Shown: one piece after another, positions 54,633 through 63,708 of the stretch
Layout of the letters: every line of letters begins with the position of its first letter
Position numbering within the stretch: position 1 is the stretch's first letter
Origin: SZUA-229 sp036567985
GTDB lineage: Bacteria > Pseudomonadota > Gammaproteobacteria > SZUA-229
NCBI GenBank assembly: GCA_036567985.1
Contig: DATCTK010000089.1
Location: forward strand, 1 to 64,000
Direction: 5' to 3'
Length of the DNA stretch: 64,000 nucleotides
The notes under the pieces: generated by a model
Told to the model about the DNA's origin: nothing
What the model saw: the letters and a program-made list of their open reading frames with translations, nothing else
Databases searched by the model: none
Translations under genes and position numbers: made by a program

Positions 54633-55582
54633 TCAGGTATATAACGACTGGTAAGACGGCCCTGCAATGAAGGTGTTTTTTTAATCAGCTCGAGTTCATT
54701 AAGGATCTCGATCATGCGCTGTTGCTGTTGCAACAACGGACTGTTCTGACTATCGAGCAGGCGGCGGTTGTCATCTTTAGTAGAAAACTTCAGCAGTTTG
54801 AGACTGGCAATATAGTCCTCCACCGTGGTGTCAAAGCGTTTGAGTGAATAAGCCGCGCTCTTCTGCGGATTTTCTGCCTGATTGTCCAGCGCCCTGAACC
54901 AGGCCTCAACCAGCTGCTTCACCGTATCCGGGTATTGCTCAGAATAACTTCTGCGCACCACCAGCACATCGATAATTTCATCAGGGATAAGGGTTGAGTT
55001 AAAAATTTCCTGCTTGCCAGATTTCACCAGCTGGGTACGATACGGGTCGAATGATACCGCCGCAACAATCTTGCCACTGGCAAAACTGCTGGCCTGCTCC
55101 ATCGCATTGGTGGAAACAATCTGGATATCATCTACCTTCATATCATGCAGTTCGAGTGCACGCTTTAATACAAACATGCCCACCGCGCTGCTCTCCACCG
55201 CCACCGGTTTGCCTCGAAGGTCTTCAACTCGCTCAATACCCGGGTTGGCCAGAATCACATCACCACCGTATGACATATCCATAATCAGGATAACATCCAG
55301 GTCAGTACCCTCGGAGAGCAGTTGCAGGGTTTCATCGAGAGTAAAGGCGGCGGCGTGCAGATTGTGATTTTTAAACGCCAGTATGGTATCGGTGTTCGAC
55401 AGGTAGTCGATAATCTTGATCGGCTGCCCCTGATAGTAGCCCAGCTTATCCGCCAGGTATAAGGGCTCATAACCGGGCCATAATACGGCGCCCACGCGCA
55501 GGGTTTCCTGCGGACGATCCACACAGGCTGAAAGCAGTAATCCAAAGCTGAGTAACACGAAACCAAAACGCTTAAACATCAT
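54629..55582 (-). CDS. NMT1/SsuA-like substrate-binding lipoprotein
   Basis: A 317-residue periplasmic binding protein with lipobox LLSAC and a type II binding fold of the NMT1/ThiY class: RVGAVLWPGYEPLYLADKLG, DMSYGGDVILANPGIERVED, LRGKPVAVESSAVGMFVLKR. No ABC permease or ATPase is adjacent. The gene overlaps the hybrid kinase by 4 bases, so it likely presents a ligand to that sensor rather than serving a transporter. Confidence 0.88.
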   Translation of the reverse strand: MMFKRFGFVLLSFGLLLSACVDRPQETLRVGAVLWPGYEPLYLADKLGYYQGQPIKIIDYLSNTDTILAFKNHNLHAAAFTLDETLQLLSEGTDLDVILIMDMSYGGDVILANPGIERVEDLRGKPVAVESSAVGMFVLKRALELHDMKVDDIQIVSTNAMEQASSFASGKIVAAVSFDPYRTQLVKSGKQEIFNSTLIPDEIIDVLVVRRSYSEQYPDTVKQLVEAWFRALDNQAENPQKSAAYSLKRFDTTVEDYIASLKLLKFSTKDDNRRLLDSQNSPLLQQQQRMIEILNELELIKKTPSLQGRLTSRYIPE

Positions 55583-55957
55583 TATTTAATGGGCAATGTC
55601 ACGTTCATCACCCTCAATCCTGTCCACCACTGGGGCAAATATGCCACACAAACTGTAAGGAAACAATTCGGGTAGCCTTGTCCACACTGCCACGAGCCGC
55701 ATTAGCGCCTGGTAATATTTATATTGTAAGGCGTTTATTATTATGTCATTAATAAATAGACTGATCGACAGGACTTATCAAGCTAAATCAGGCACTTACA
55801 GTATAAAACATCTGGATTAACGTTCTTAAAGGTAAGCACACAATAAAACAGCACGCCTCAGACGCCGTAAGCTAATCTCGCAAGCCCGTGCCATAATAAA
55901 CTGATAACCCGGCATAATTGCAGGAATTCACTCACAGCGGTAGATCAGTCAACAGCC
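55583..55957. promoter_or_regulatory. Divergent promoter region
   Basis: 375 bases between the divergent substrate-binding gene (minus) and MFS gene (plus). Contains AT-rich boxes (for example AGTATAAAACAT around 55800). No operator recognised and no ORF. Confidence 0.4.
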
Positions 55958-57226
55958 ATGTTTCGCATCAGCCTGTCCATTTTTTCACTGCTCTTCAGCA
56001 CCGGCATTCTGCTGCTGGGCATCAGCCTGCAGAGCACCCTGCTGGGCTTGCGCGCGGGGCTGGAAAACTATTCCATGACGGTTACCGGCATTGTCATGTC
56101 ATCCTACTTTGTCGGCTTTGCCCTGGGCAGTTATTACAATCCAAATATCATTCGGCGTTTCGGCCATATACGCACCTATGCCGCACTTGCTGCCCTCGCT
56201 TCAGCCGCGGCAATTGCCCATGCACTCTACACCGAGCCCTGGTTCTGGACACTTCTGCGCATTATCTCCGGCTTCTGCGTGGTGGGTATGTATATGATTA
56301 TTGAAAGCTGGCTCAACTCACTGGCCAGCAACGCCATGCGCGGTAAGTTTTTTGGCCTGTATATGATTATTACCCTGCTTGCGATGGCCATAGGGCAACA
56401 TCTGCTGCGACTGGGTGAAGTGATCAGCTTCGAACTGTTTGCCATCACCACCATATTGATCACACTTGCACTGGTGCCGGTGGTATTAACCCGTTTACGC
56501 GAACCGGAGATCAGCCAGCCGAAACAGTTCGGCCTGTTGCAGCTGTATACCATCTCGCCACTGGGGGTAGTGGGCACCCTGTCGGCGGGACTGATTACCG
56601 GTTCCTTCTGGGGCATGGGCGCGGTTTATGCGGCGCAGATCGGGCTAGATGCGAACGGTGTTGCCTGGCTGATGAGCGCGATTATTCTCGGTGGCGCACT
56701 TTTGCAATGGCCGCTGGGCCTGCTCTCCGACATGATTGACCGGCGAACGGTAATACAGGTTTGTGCATTCAGCGGAGTCGGGCTGGCCCTGCTCAACAGT
56801 ATTATCAGTATCGAGTCCAGCCTGCTGTTTTACACCGTGTCATTTCTGTTCGGGGGATTTGTATTTATTTTTTACGGCCTGTGCGCCGCCCATGTGCATG
56901 ACCAGATAGATGCGGATCACAGCCTTGAAGCGGCGCAGGGTTTATTGCAGCTGTATGGCATAGGCGCGATTATTGGCCCCTTGCTGACCGCGCTGTCTTT
57001 CAACGCCTTCGGTTCACGTGGCATGCTGTTTTTATTTGCGCTGATTATGTTCGGTCTCGGCCTGTTTACCCTGCTGCGTATGCATCAGGCCAGTGCACCG
57101 GCGCCGGAAGAACAGACCAGCTTTGTGCCTTTAGCCAGAACTTCGCCGGTGGCGCTTGAAATGAGCCCGATTAATGAAACGAGTGAAACGGATGCGACTG
57201 AAGAAGACTCGGCCGATAAAAAATAA
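55958..57226 (+). CDS. MFS transporter, YcaD-like
   Basis: A 422-residue transporter with twelve hydrophobic segments beginning MFRISLSIFSLLFSTGILLL and the MFS loop motif (YFVGFALGSYYNPNIIRRFG), second-half loop LLSDMIDRRTVIQV. It resembles YcaD-type proteins of unknown substrate. The C-terminal tail (after TLLRMHQASAPAPEE) is polar and acidic. ATG at 55958 is chosen because the first TM begins there. Confidence 0.9.
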   Translation: MFRISLSIFSLLFSTGILLLGISLQSTLLGLRAGLENYSMTVTGIVMSSYFVGFALGSYYNPNIIRRFGHIRTYAALAALASAAAIAHALYTEPWFWTLLRIISGFCVVGMYMIIESWLNSLASNAMRGKFFGLYMIITLLAMAIGQHLLRLGEVISFELFAITTILITLALVPVVLTRLREPEISQPKQFGLLQLYTISPLGVVGTLSAGLITGSFWGMGAVYAAQIGLDANGVAWLMSAIILGGALLQWPLGLLSDMIDRRTVIQVCAFSGVGLALLNSIISIESSLLFYTVSFLFGGFVFIFYGLCAAHVHDQIDADHSLEAAQGLLQLYGIGAIIGPLLTALSFNAFGSRGMLFLFALIMFGLGLFTLLRMHQASAPAPEEQTSFVPLARTSPVALEMSPINETSETDATEEDSADKK

Positions 57227-57274
57227 GCTGACACAGTTCATTCAGCCGTCTGGCGCGGAGTTATACGGGTATCA

Positions 57275-57425
57275 GGTGGATCCGCTACGCTTGATCCACC
57301 CTACGGGGATGCTGTTTTTTACATAACAGAATCAAACGAAATAGAACCTGCAATTGTCGTAATTAAAGATAATGTAATTTGAAAAGTTGTTTCTCGTATG
57401 GTGGATCAAGCGAAGCGGATCCACC
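57275..57425. repeat. MITE-like element with 26-bp inverted ends
   Basis: GGTGGATCCGCTACGCTTGATCCACC at 57275-57300 and its near-perfect inverse at 57400-57425 (25 of 26 matching) enclose about 100 bases. Each end is itself palindromic (GGTGGATC...GATCCACC). Typical of REP/MITE-like repeats. It lies between the convergent MFS and YkgJ genes. Confidence 0.7.
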
Positions 57426-57464
57426 GTTGCCCCACAATATCGCATTTATTAAAGCGTGGTGACT

Positions 57465-57752
57465 TTATAAAGCCACCCGTTCATCCATACACTCATAGGA
57501 GCCGGTTTCAAACTCACGGCACACCAGCGGGCGCTGCGAATAAATACTGCACAGCATGGTGTTTCTATCCAGTGCAGAACACCAGCCGTCTTCACCCCGG
57601 CGCATGGTCATGCCGCCCCACTGATCAATCTGGATAAATTGTTCGGGCACGCCGGTATCACTCAGCAGTAATACTTCCAGTTTACAGCAGCAGGCTTTGC
57701 AGTTACTGCAGCTGATCTGATCTTCTGGTAGAGCTTGAGAGCTGTGTGTCAT
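57465..57752 (-). CDS. YkgJ/UPF0153-type cysteine cluster protein
   Basis: A 95-residue protein with the YkgJ cluster ISCSNCKACCCKLEVLL and later Cys in DGWCSALDRNTMLCSIY and RPLVCREFE; likely binds a metal ion or Fe-S cluster. Function unknown. I choose ATG at 57752 with AAGG upstream because the upstream part of the frame is composed of repeats (57801-57849) and unlikely to be coding. Confidence 0.85.
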   Translation of the reverse strand: MTHSSQALPEDQISCSNCKACCCKLEVLLLSDTGVPEQFIQIDQWGGMTMRRGEDGWCSALDRNTMLCSIYSQRPLVCREFETGSYECMDERVAL

Positions 57753-57800
57753 AGAACCTTCAAAAATTCCGCGGTTAAACTTTGTAGTCGTTGGTCGCTG

Positions 57801-57849
57801 GTCTTTCGTCTTTCGTCTTTCGTCTTTCGTCATTCGTCATTCGTCATTC
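57801..57849. repeat. Seven-copy heptanucleotide tandem repeat
   Basis: Four copies of GTCTTTC (57801-57828) followed by three of GTCATTC (57829-57849), then GTCAG. They lie 48-97 bases upstream of the YkgJ start, between it and the csp terminator. Repeats of 7 bp can change copy number by slippage. Confidence 0.85.
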
Positions 57850-57909
57850 GTCAGACGATCGACTAAAGACAAACGACTAGCGACTTTCCGCGCGTTTCTC
57901 GCGGAATAC

Positions 57910-57946
57910 CCATAAAAAAGGCCAGACAGTGATGTCCGGCCTTTCT
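57910..57946 (-). terminator. Intrinsic terminator after csp gene
   Basis: On the minus strand AAAGGCCGGACA TCAC TGTCTGGCCTTTTTTA forms a strong GC stem followed by T residues, 70-100 bases after the csp stop codon. Confidence 0.8.
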
Positions 57947-58013
57947 GGCAGCTGATTATAAACCCGCTGCCGATTTTCCCGGCCAGTTTAGTGGTCGGGC
58001 TTTCAAACGGTAA

Positions 58014-58220
58014 TTAAACCGCCTGAATGTTCTCTGCCTGAGGGCCTTTCTGACCCTGGGTTACATTGAACTGTACTTTCTGGCCTTCATTCAGTGTTTT
58101 GAAACCTGAGCCGGTAATTGCACTGAAATGTGCAAATACATCCGGGCCTGATTCCTGTTCAATAAAACCAAAACCTTTTGCTTCGTTAAACCATTTTACG
58201 GTGCCATTTGTAATAGACAT
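58014..58220 (-). CDS. CspA-family cold-shock protein
   Basis: A 68-residue OB-fold RNA chaperone with MSITNGTVKWFNEAKGFGFI, RNP1 KGFGFIEQ and RNP2 DVFAHFSAI, ending GPQAENIQAV. ATG at 58220 follows AGGA; the longer upstream frame is 5' leader. About 180-200 bases of leader precede it, as usual for csp genes controlled by mRNA structure. Terminator downstream at 57910. Confidence 0.95.
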   Translation of the reverse strand: MSITNGTVKWFNEAKGFGFIEQESGPDVFAHFSAITGSGFKTLNEGQKVQFNVTQGQKGPQAENIQAV

Positions 58221-58561
58221 AATGTTATCCTGTTTGATATTTTTAAATGTGCCGGATGAAAAATTCATCGGCAGCTGTGGCCGGAATGTTGTGCTAGTAG
58301 ATATGAAAAAACAGGACGAGTTACGTTGATGTGACATCGAAATGGTGTTGCATAAATAGAAGTGTTACTTTCAAGCTGTGGTCATTGTACACCTGTTTTA
58401 CAGCAATAGGTGATTTATTATGACTGTTTGCATTTATTTACGTTTATTTGTAAGCAGCCCTGCTACGGTCGGGTGCTTTCGCAGCAGAACTTTAGTCAGC
58501 CAAACACGGCCTAATAAAGATAATTAAGCCATATCACCACCAATACGGACAAATTAGCCCC
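58221..58561. promoter_or_regulatory. Leader of csp gene and divergent promoter region
   Basis: About 340 bases between csp (minus) and dsbB (plus) starts. The csp-proximal part is probably its long 5' leader; the rest holds the promoters. No palindrome recognised. Confidence 0.45.
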
Positions 58562-59113
58562 ATGTTTAAACAAATCACACAAACCATTAGCCAGCCGCTG
58601 GCCTGTATAGCCGGCAGTAGTCTTTACTGGCTGGCCCTGGCGGCGTTCAGCCTGTTAAACCTGATTATTGCACTGTATTACCAGTATGCACTGAACGAAT
58701 GGCCCTGCGTGCTGTGTATCCATATTCGCCTGTGGTTCTCTCTGCTGCTGGTACTTGGTATTGTCGGCTTTTTCCTGCGCCGGCATCCCTGGCCCCGGCT
58801 GCTGAGCCACCTGGCCAGCCTGCTGGTGGCGGTGGGTCTGGGGGAGCGCAGCTATATGCTGCTGGGCACGGAAAAGGGTTTTGTATTTTCAGACTGCGGT
58901 TTTGATGCGGGCCTGCCCGGCTGGCTGGCACTGGAAGACTGGCTGCCCTGGCTGTACCGGGTAGAAACCTCCTGCGGTTACACCCCGGAGCTACTACTGG
59001 GTATTACCATGGCAGAGGCATTAATGGTGTTGTCTGTGGGCCTGGTGTTATTGACGCTGGGCATGAGCATAGCGACTGCAATGACTCTGCTTAAGCAGAA
59101 TCCGCATAGATAG
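58562..59113 (+). CDS. dsbB: DsbB-family disulfide bond formation protein
   Basis: A 183-residue membrane protein with four TM segments. Redox motifs: NEWPCVLCIHIRLWF (CVLC) in the first loop and a second Cys pair near GFVFSDCGFDAGL and VETSCGYTPEL. These are the features of DsbB, which reoxidises DsbA with quinone. ATG at 58562; no other dsb genes adjacent. Confidence 0.9.
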   Translation: MFKQITQTISQPLACIAGSSLYWLALAAFSLLNLIIALYYQYALNEWPCVLCIHIRLWFSLLLVLGIVGFFLRRHPWPRLLSHLASLLVAVGLGERSYMLLGTEKGFVFSDCGFDAGLPGWLALEDWLPWLYRVETSCGYTPELLLGITMAEALMVLSVGLVLLTLGMSIATAMTLLKQNPHR

Positions 59114-59199
59114 GCCATTAACCCAACAATGCGCTTTATACATATGGGCTAAATTCGGTATATTACTGCTTAACCTGCATAATTTTTTAAGGATCATAT

Positions 59200-59535
59200 A
59201 TGAGTAACGAGATTACAGAAAACCTGAAGCAGCAATCCACCTGGATGCGTGGTTTGTATATGCTGCTGTTCGCCGTGCTTTACAGCCTGGCAGAGTTTGT
59301 ACTGATTGCGGTGGTGGTATTGCAGTTCCTGCTGAAACTGTTTACCGGCGAAACCAACCCGCGGCTGCTCAAGCTGGGACAGAGCCTGGCAAGCTATATT
59401 TACCAGATTATCGAGTTCCTCACCTTTAACAGTGACTACCAGCCCTATCCATTCGGTGCATGGCCGAAAAAGCAGCCCGCATCACTCAAACACAAGCCCC
59501 AGGATATTGATGACACCGATAATGCCGGTGTCTGA
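59200..59535 (+). CDS. DUF4389 membrane protein
   Basis: A 111-residue protein with one long hydrophobic segment (LYMLLFAVLYSLAEFVLIAV) and the DUF4389 end pattern LASYIYQIIEFLTFNSD then YPFGAWP. Function unknown. It follows dsbB at 86 bases and precedes hemolysin III by 41, likely in one transcript. Confidence 0.88.
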   Translation: MSNEITENLKQQSTWMRGLYMLLFAVLYSLAEFVLIAVVVLQFLLKLFTGETNPRLLKLGQSLASYIYQIIEFLTFNSDYQPYPFGAWPKKQPASLKHKPQDIDDTDNAGV

Positions 59536-59576
59536 TTCTGGCCGTACACTTTAGACCAGTAAGACGGGATCATTTT

Positions 59577-60188
59577 ATGTACGCCGGAGAACGCTTTAAC
59601 AGCATCAGTCACCTGGTAGGTGCCGTCGCCGCACTTGCCGGTGCCGTGGTACTGGTGGTGTATGCATCGATGCAGGGGGATCCCTGGAAAATTGTCAGCT
59701 TCAGTATTTACGGCACCACACTGTTTATGCTGTATCTGTTTTCGGTGCTCTATCACAGCCTGAACGGCGAGGTGAAAAAGTTTTTTCGCCGGCTGGATCA
59801 CCTGGCCATCTACCTGCTTATCGCCGGCACCTACACGCCTTTTACCCTGGTAACCCTCAACGGCATCTGGGGCTGGTGGATTTTCGGCGCAGTCTGGGGG
59901 CTGGCATTGCTCGGTATGTTGCTGGAGTTTGTGCCACAAAAACGTCGTATTCTGCCGGTGATTATCTACCTGGTGATGGGCTGGATTTGCCTGGTTGCAC
60001 TTGAACCGTTGCTGCAGACCCTGCCCATGGTGGGCTTCTGGTGGCTGCTGGCCGGTGGGCTATTCTATACCGTGGGCATAGTTTTTTACGCGCTGGACAA
60101 GCGACTTAAGCACGCGCACGGCATCTGGCACCTGTTTGTTCTGGCGGGCAGTGTCTGCCATTATTTCTGCGTACTGCTGTATGTCTAG
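59577..60188 (+). CDS. Hemolysin III/YqfA-family membrane protein
   Basis: A 203-residue PAQR/hemolysin III family protein with seven TM segments: NSISHLVGAVAALAGAVVLV, SVLYHSLNGEVKKFFRRLDH (conserved SxxYH and LDH) and VFYALDKRLKHAHGIWHLFV with the HGIWH histidines. Likely membrane receptor-like or metal-binding hydrolase; function unsettled. Confidence 0.92.
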   Translation: MYAGERFNSISHLVGAVAALAGAVVLVVYASMQGDPWKIVSFSIYGTTLFMLYLFSVLYHSLNGEVKKFFRRLDHLAIYLLIAGTYTPFTLVTLNGIWGWWIFGAVWGLALLGMLLEFVPQKRRILPVIIYLVMGWICLVALEPLLQTLPMVGFWWLLAGGLFYTVGIVFYALDKRLKHAHGIWHLFVLAGSVCHYFCVLLYV

Positions 60189-60282
60189 GCACTTCCCCTG
60201 AACTCGAAACAATCATCTTCAGCGCAGGAAAAAAGGCCCTGAGGCACTACACTCATAAAAAGATAAATGACCAGGTAAACCC

Positions 60283-61266
60283 ATGAAACTGATAGAAGTC
60301 ATTGCCAACGAAGAAACAACTGAAACCGTATCCGACATTGCCAAACGTAATGCCGCACTGGATTTCAGGCTGGCACAAAAACTGGACGATGGACGCCAGG
60401 CGATGCGCATTTTATTACAGGATGAAAATGTGCAAGCCACGCTGGATGGTCTGCAGGCGATAATCAGCAGTCAGCCCAAAGCCCGACTGATCGTGTTTCC
60501 GGTGGAAGCCGCCCTGCCACTGCCCAATAAAACCACAACAGCGAAAAAATCTGCCAGCGCCACCTCCAGAGAGGCGCTGTATGATGCAGTCTCCAAAAAT
60601 GCCGTACTGGATTCGAATTTTATCGTGCTGGTGATCCTCTCCACCCTGGTGGCGGCGATTGGACTGATCAAGGACAATGTCGCAGTGGTCATCGGCGCAA
60701 TGGTCATTGCACCCTTACTGGGGCCAAACCTGGCGCTGGCACTGGGCACAGCGCTGGGGGATCTGCAGCTGATTCGCAAATCGATTGTCACCAACCTGGC
60801 GGGCATGGCACTTACCGTGGTGCTGTCGATTATCCTCGGTGTACTCTGGCCGTTTGCCATCCACAGTCACGAACTGATGTCGCGCACCGATGTGGGGCTC
60901 GACTCACTGGCGCTGGCGCTGGCCTCGGGCGCAGCAGCAGCGCTGTCGCTCAGCACCGGTCTGTCCAGTGTACTGGTGGGAGTGATGGTGGCGGTAGCCC
61001 TGTTACCCCCGGCGGCCACCTTCGGCCTGATGCTGGGTCATGGCGAGGTGCAACTGGCGCTGGGCGCGCTGTTACTGCTAGCCGCCAACGTGGTGTGCGT
61101 TAACCTGGCCACCAAGGTGGTGTTTATGGTCAAGGGCATCAGCCCGCGCACCTGGTTTATGAAAGAAAAAGCGCGGCGCCGCATGTATATTTATATTGCC
61201 CTGTGGCTGTTCAGCCTGCTGGTGCTGGCGGTGGTGATTTATCTGCGTGGCAATATGCAGGGCTAA
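60283..61266 (+). CDS. DUF389 (TIGR00341-like) membrane protein
   Basis: A 327-residue protein: soluble N-terminus about 1-100, then DUF389 membrane domain with five to six TMs: LDSNFIVLVILSTLVAAIGL, VAVVIGAMVIAPLLGPNLAL and VGVMVAVALLPPAATFGLM. Function unknown, perhaps a transporter. 94 bases after the hemolysin III gene. Confidence 0.9.
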   Translation: MKLIEVIANEETTETVSDIAKRNAALDFRLAQKLDDGRQAMRILLQDENVQATLDGLQAIISSQPKARLIVFPVEAALPLPNKTTTAKKSASATSREALYDAVSKNAVLDSNFIVLVILSTLVAAIGLIKDNVAVVIGAMVIAPLLGPNLALALGTALGDLQLIRKSIVTNLAGMALTVVLSIILGVLWPFAIHSHELMSRTDVGLDSLALALASGAAAALSLSTGLSSVLVGVMVAVALLPPAATFGLMLGHGEVQLALGALLLLAANVVCVNLATKVVFMVKGISPRTWFMKEKARRRMYIYIALWLFSLLVLAVVIYLRGNMQG

Positions 61267-61428
61267 ATTCCCTGCAGAACTGAACCGCCTTGTGAAAATT
61301 GATTTATGTGGATGTTTGAAGTTTTCTGGCCGTTCAATTTGCATTAGTCAAGGATCCATCGGATCTTGTGCAGCATGGCTTGCTCTATAGCATTCTTGAC
61401 AATCAACTCAACTGTCTTATCTAAGGAA

Positions 61429-61575
61429 GCTCTGAATAATTCATCCATGAATTATCAGAGCAAAAACAAATCAAAATGCGATTTCGATTTGTTTTTAATT
61501 TTCAATAACTTAACAGTTATTGAAAATGGCGGCACATCCCTGTGCCGCGGAACCTCTGAGTTTTTCAGAGGTTCC
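61429..61575. repeat. Multi-hairpin intergenic repeat, copy 2
   Basis: Five successive hairpins: 61429-61461, 61462-61496, 61498-61527 (perfect 13-bp stem ATTTTCAATAACT), 61529-61548 (perfect 8-bp stem GCGGCACA) and 61549-61575 (GGAACCTCTGA/TCAGAGGTTCC, perfect). The first four match in order the element at 33782. Ends are roughly inverted (AAGGAAGCTCTGA versus TCAGAGGTTCC). Confidence 0.75.
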
Positions 61576-61610
61576 CTAAATTTTCCTTCACGATATTTTT
61601 AACTGTGCTT

Positions 61611-62050
61611 TTTCGCCTTTCTGGCGACTCACTTCTTTTTCTGCAGCAAAAAAGAAGTAAGCAAGAAAATGCCGTTCCCGGTCACTTGCCCGCAAAAGGC
61701 GGCGGGTTCCCGAAAATGCTGTGAGACGGTATTTTGTTTTGGATAAGCTTATTGATTGAACTGTCTTCGTTGCCGGGTCGTGCTGGAGTGCCATCCAGGC
61801 ACATCATCACTCAAAATCACGTCCTGTGATTTTGCCCCTGCGTAGAAAGCATTTTCGGCAAGTGACAGGGAAGTTTGTCGCAAGACCTTCGTTTGAAAAG
61901 CAATTTGACCGTTCGGTATGGAGCTGTTTCCCCTTCGCACAAGCTGATGAGCGAGTGATTTTTGTGGAGGCTGTATTCCGGACGTCCTGCCCTTCACCCT
62001 TCGGGCCAGGGATGGCTTTCGTAAAGAAGTAAGTCGCCAGAAAGACGAAA
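61611..62050. repeat. 440-bp element with 28-bp terminal inverted repeats
   Basis: TTTCGCCTTTCTGGCGACTC ACTTCTTT (61611-61638) returns inverted at 62023-62050 with 26 of 28 matches. The interior has no credible gene; short frames there are unsupported. A MITE or other structured repeat directly after the multi-hairpin element. Confidence 0.7.
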
Positions 62051-62122
62051 TAGCACGATCCCGAATCTCATCAAGGCAAACTATAAAACATGACATTAAT
62101 GCTGATACTGAGAAATACGCAC

Positions 62123-63076
62123 TTACCTGGAAAAGCTACCAAACCAGAAATCAATACTCTTGTTAAGGAACTCGTCAAAACGCATGTAATGGGAACCGTC
62201 GCAGGAAAAATTCAGACCCACCATGCCATTAATTACATTCAGTGAACCGGCACGCAGATAGATATTTTCATCGGCAAAGCGAAGCTCACGAAATATTTCA
62301 AACACCGGCATCACCATATCTTCCGGCACGATAGCCCGTTCATGATAAGGATGACGCGGATATGCCAGGCAAATTTCTGGATCAATAATCTCGTCAATAT
62401 TGAGAATACGGTAACTGAAGGGGTCATCTACCATCCAGACAGTGGCGCGGCTGCTGGAGAAATGCAGCTTGCCATGAAAAACACCGTGTTCTGTCATCAG
62501 CTCTGTCATAATCGGCAGCACTTCATCCAGGTGCTTGTCCATCTGGCTATCTGCGCGCTGCTGGTTGAACACCACACTGCGAATTGCCGGATCGCCTTTT
62601 ACCTGGCGCCAGTTATCCGGCTCGCGATACCGCTCCTTGATTCCCGGCAGTTCACGCAGGTCGAAATCGGCACCAAGAAACCCGACCCGCTTGCCCTGCT
62701 CGCTGCGTATCACCTGAATCGCGGTAAGGGATGGCCGTTTTTTATTGCGGCTGATATAGGCATCGGATAATTTAAAGTCGGTGCTGCCGATAATACCCAC
62801 CATATACGGCCGATCCATACGGTCACGACCGAAATGCGCGGCATCGTGGCCATCAGCAATAATATTATCGGTAATCTGTACACCGTTGGCATCCAGCACA
62901 TAGAGGTGTTTACAGTAGGAAAATTGCGGCAATGCCTCGGACAACAATGCCTGTAACTCCTGTTTGTTCCCTAACAGCGGCGCGCAGCTGGCCGCCAGGT
63001 TGAACATCTGCTCACCCAGCATGGCGGTTAAAGCCTCACGCTGTGCACGGATGGCGACTTTAAGACTATCAGTCAT
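62123..63076 (-). CDS. Cache (PDC)-type sensor domain protein
   Basis: A 317-residue protein with a PDC/cache-like ligand-binding domain in the first half (FSYCKHLYVLDANGVQITDN, HFGRDRMDRPYMVGIIGSTD, KRPSLTAIQVIRSEQGKRVG) and a second domain of unknown family containing HLDEVLPIMTELM and YPRHPYHERAIVPEDMVMPV. No TM segment or signalling output domain, unusual for cache proteins, so it may be cytosolic. Start at 63076 by position of the cache domain. Confidence 0.82.
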   Translation of the reverse strand: MTDSLKVAIRAQREALTAMLGEQMFNLAASCAPLLGNKQELQALLSEALPQFSYCKHLYVLDANGVQITDNIIADGHDAAHFGRDRMDRPYMVGIIGSTDFKLSDAYISRNKKRPSLTAIQVIRSEQGKRVGFLGADFDLRELPGIKERYREPDNWRQVKGDPAIRSVVFNQQRADSQMDKHLDEVLPIMTELMTEHGVFHGKLHFSSSRATVWMVDDPFSYRILNIDEIIDPEICLAYPRHPYHERAIVPEDMVMPVFEIFRELRFADENIYLRAGSLNVINGMVGLNFSCDGSHYMRFDEFLNKSIDFWFGSFSR

Positions 63077-63303
63077 AGGGTTCCTTCAACTTTGCAATAC
63101 GGGGTTGCCTTTAATGATACCAGTATACGCGTGAGCAACAAGTTGAAAGCTGCGCGAATATGCAATGTATCACGCAAGAGTCACGCTAACAGCAAATGAC
63201 AGCAAATATTATATGAAAATCCAGTTGATAGCTGCTGCACAGACCCGCAGCGATTAACGCCTGACACTGGCAGTCGGGAACTTAATGAGTAACTTAAAGG
63301 CTA

Positions 63304-63633
63304 TTAATGATTACTGGAGAAGTTATTCATTATGTACAGTGTTTCTGCACGAATCAGGCTGAGCGGTAACGGCGTTTCCAGTTGCAGACCTGCATAACCT
63401 TCATCAATGCGCACCACCTGACCACTGAGGTCAAACTCCTTGCCATCGGGAAATGCAATGACCGCACGAATGCTGTCCTTAACCATAAACGCGGGGTCTT
63501 CGTCGATTCTGACTTTCATACCATATTCAGATACGTCTTCGATTTCATACTGGTCGATATCCACCACCAGGGATGGGCGATATGCTTGCGGATAGGCGAG
63601 TCGAAAATACTCGCGCTGATTGTAATCGTTCAT
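63304..63633 (-). CDS. PilZ-domain protein
   Basis: A 109-residue single PilZ domain: NQREYFRLAYP with the RxxxR-like start and IEDVSEYGMKVRID (DxSxxG-like), both forming the c-di-GMP site. The first motif is QREYFR rather than a full RxxxR, so c-di-GMP binding is likely but not certain. Probably acts in surface or motility control. Confidence 0.85.
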   Translation of the reverse strand: MNDYNQREYFRLAYPQAYRPSLVVDIDQYEIEDVSEYGMKVRIDEDPAFMVKDSIRAVIAFPDGKEFDLSGQVVRIDEGYAGLQLETPLPLSLIRAETLYIMNNFSSNH

Positions 63634-63708
63634 GATTTACCCTGTGACTCTTTTTATAATTTTTGTGTTTATTCATTTGTTTTTTTATGTTCTTTAATCC
63701 GTTGATTA

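Noticed and set aside
55918..56304. 128-residue frame overlapping the MFS start
   Set aside because: Shadow of the MFS gene in another frame.
57801..57849. Possible CRISPR-like array
   Set aside because: Units are 7-bp direct tandem repeats without spacers.
61749..62096. 115-residue minus-strand frame
   Set aside because: Lies inside the 440-bp inverted-repeat element and crosses its end; no domain signal.
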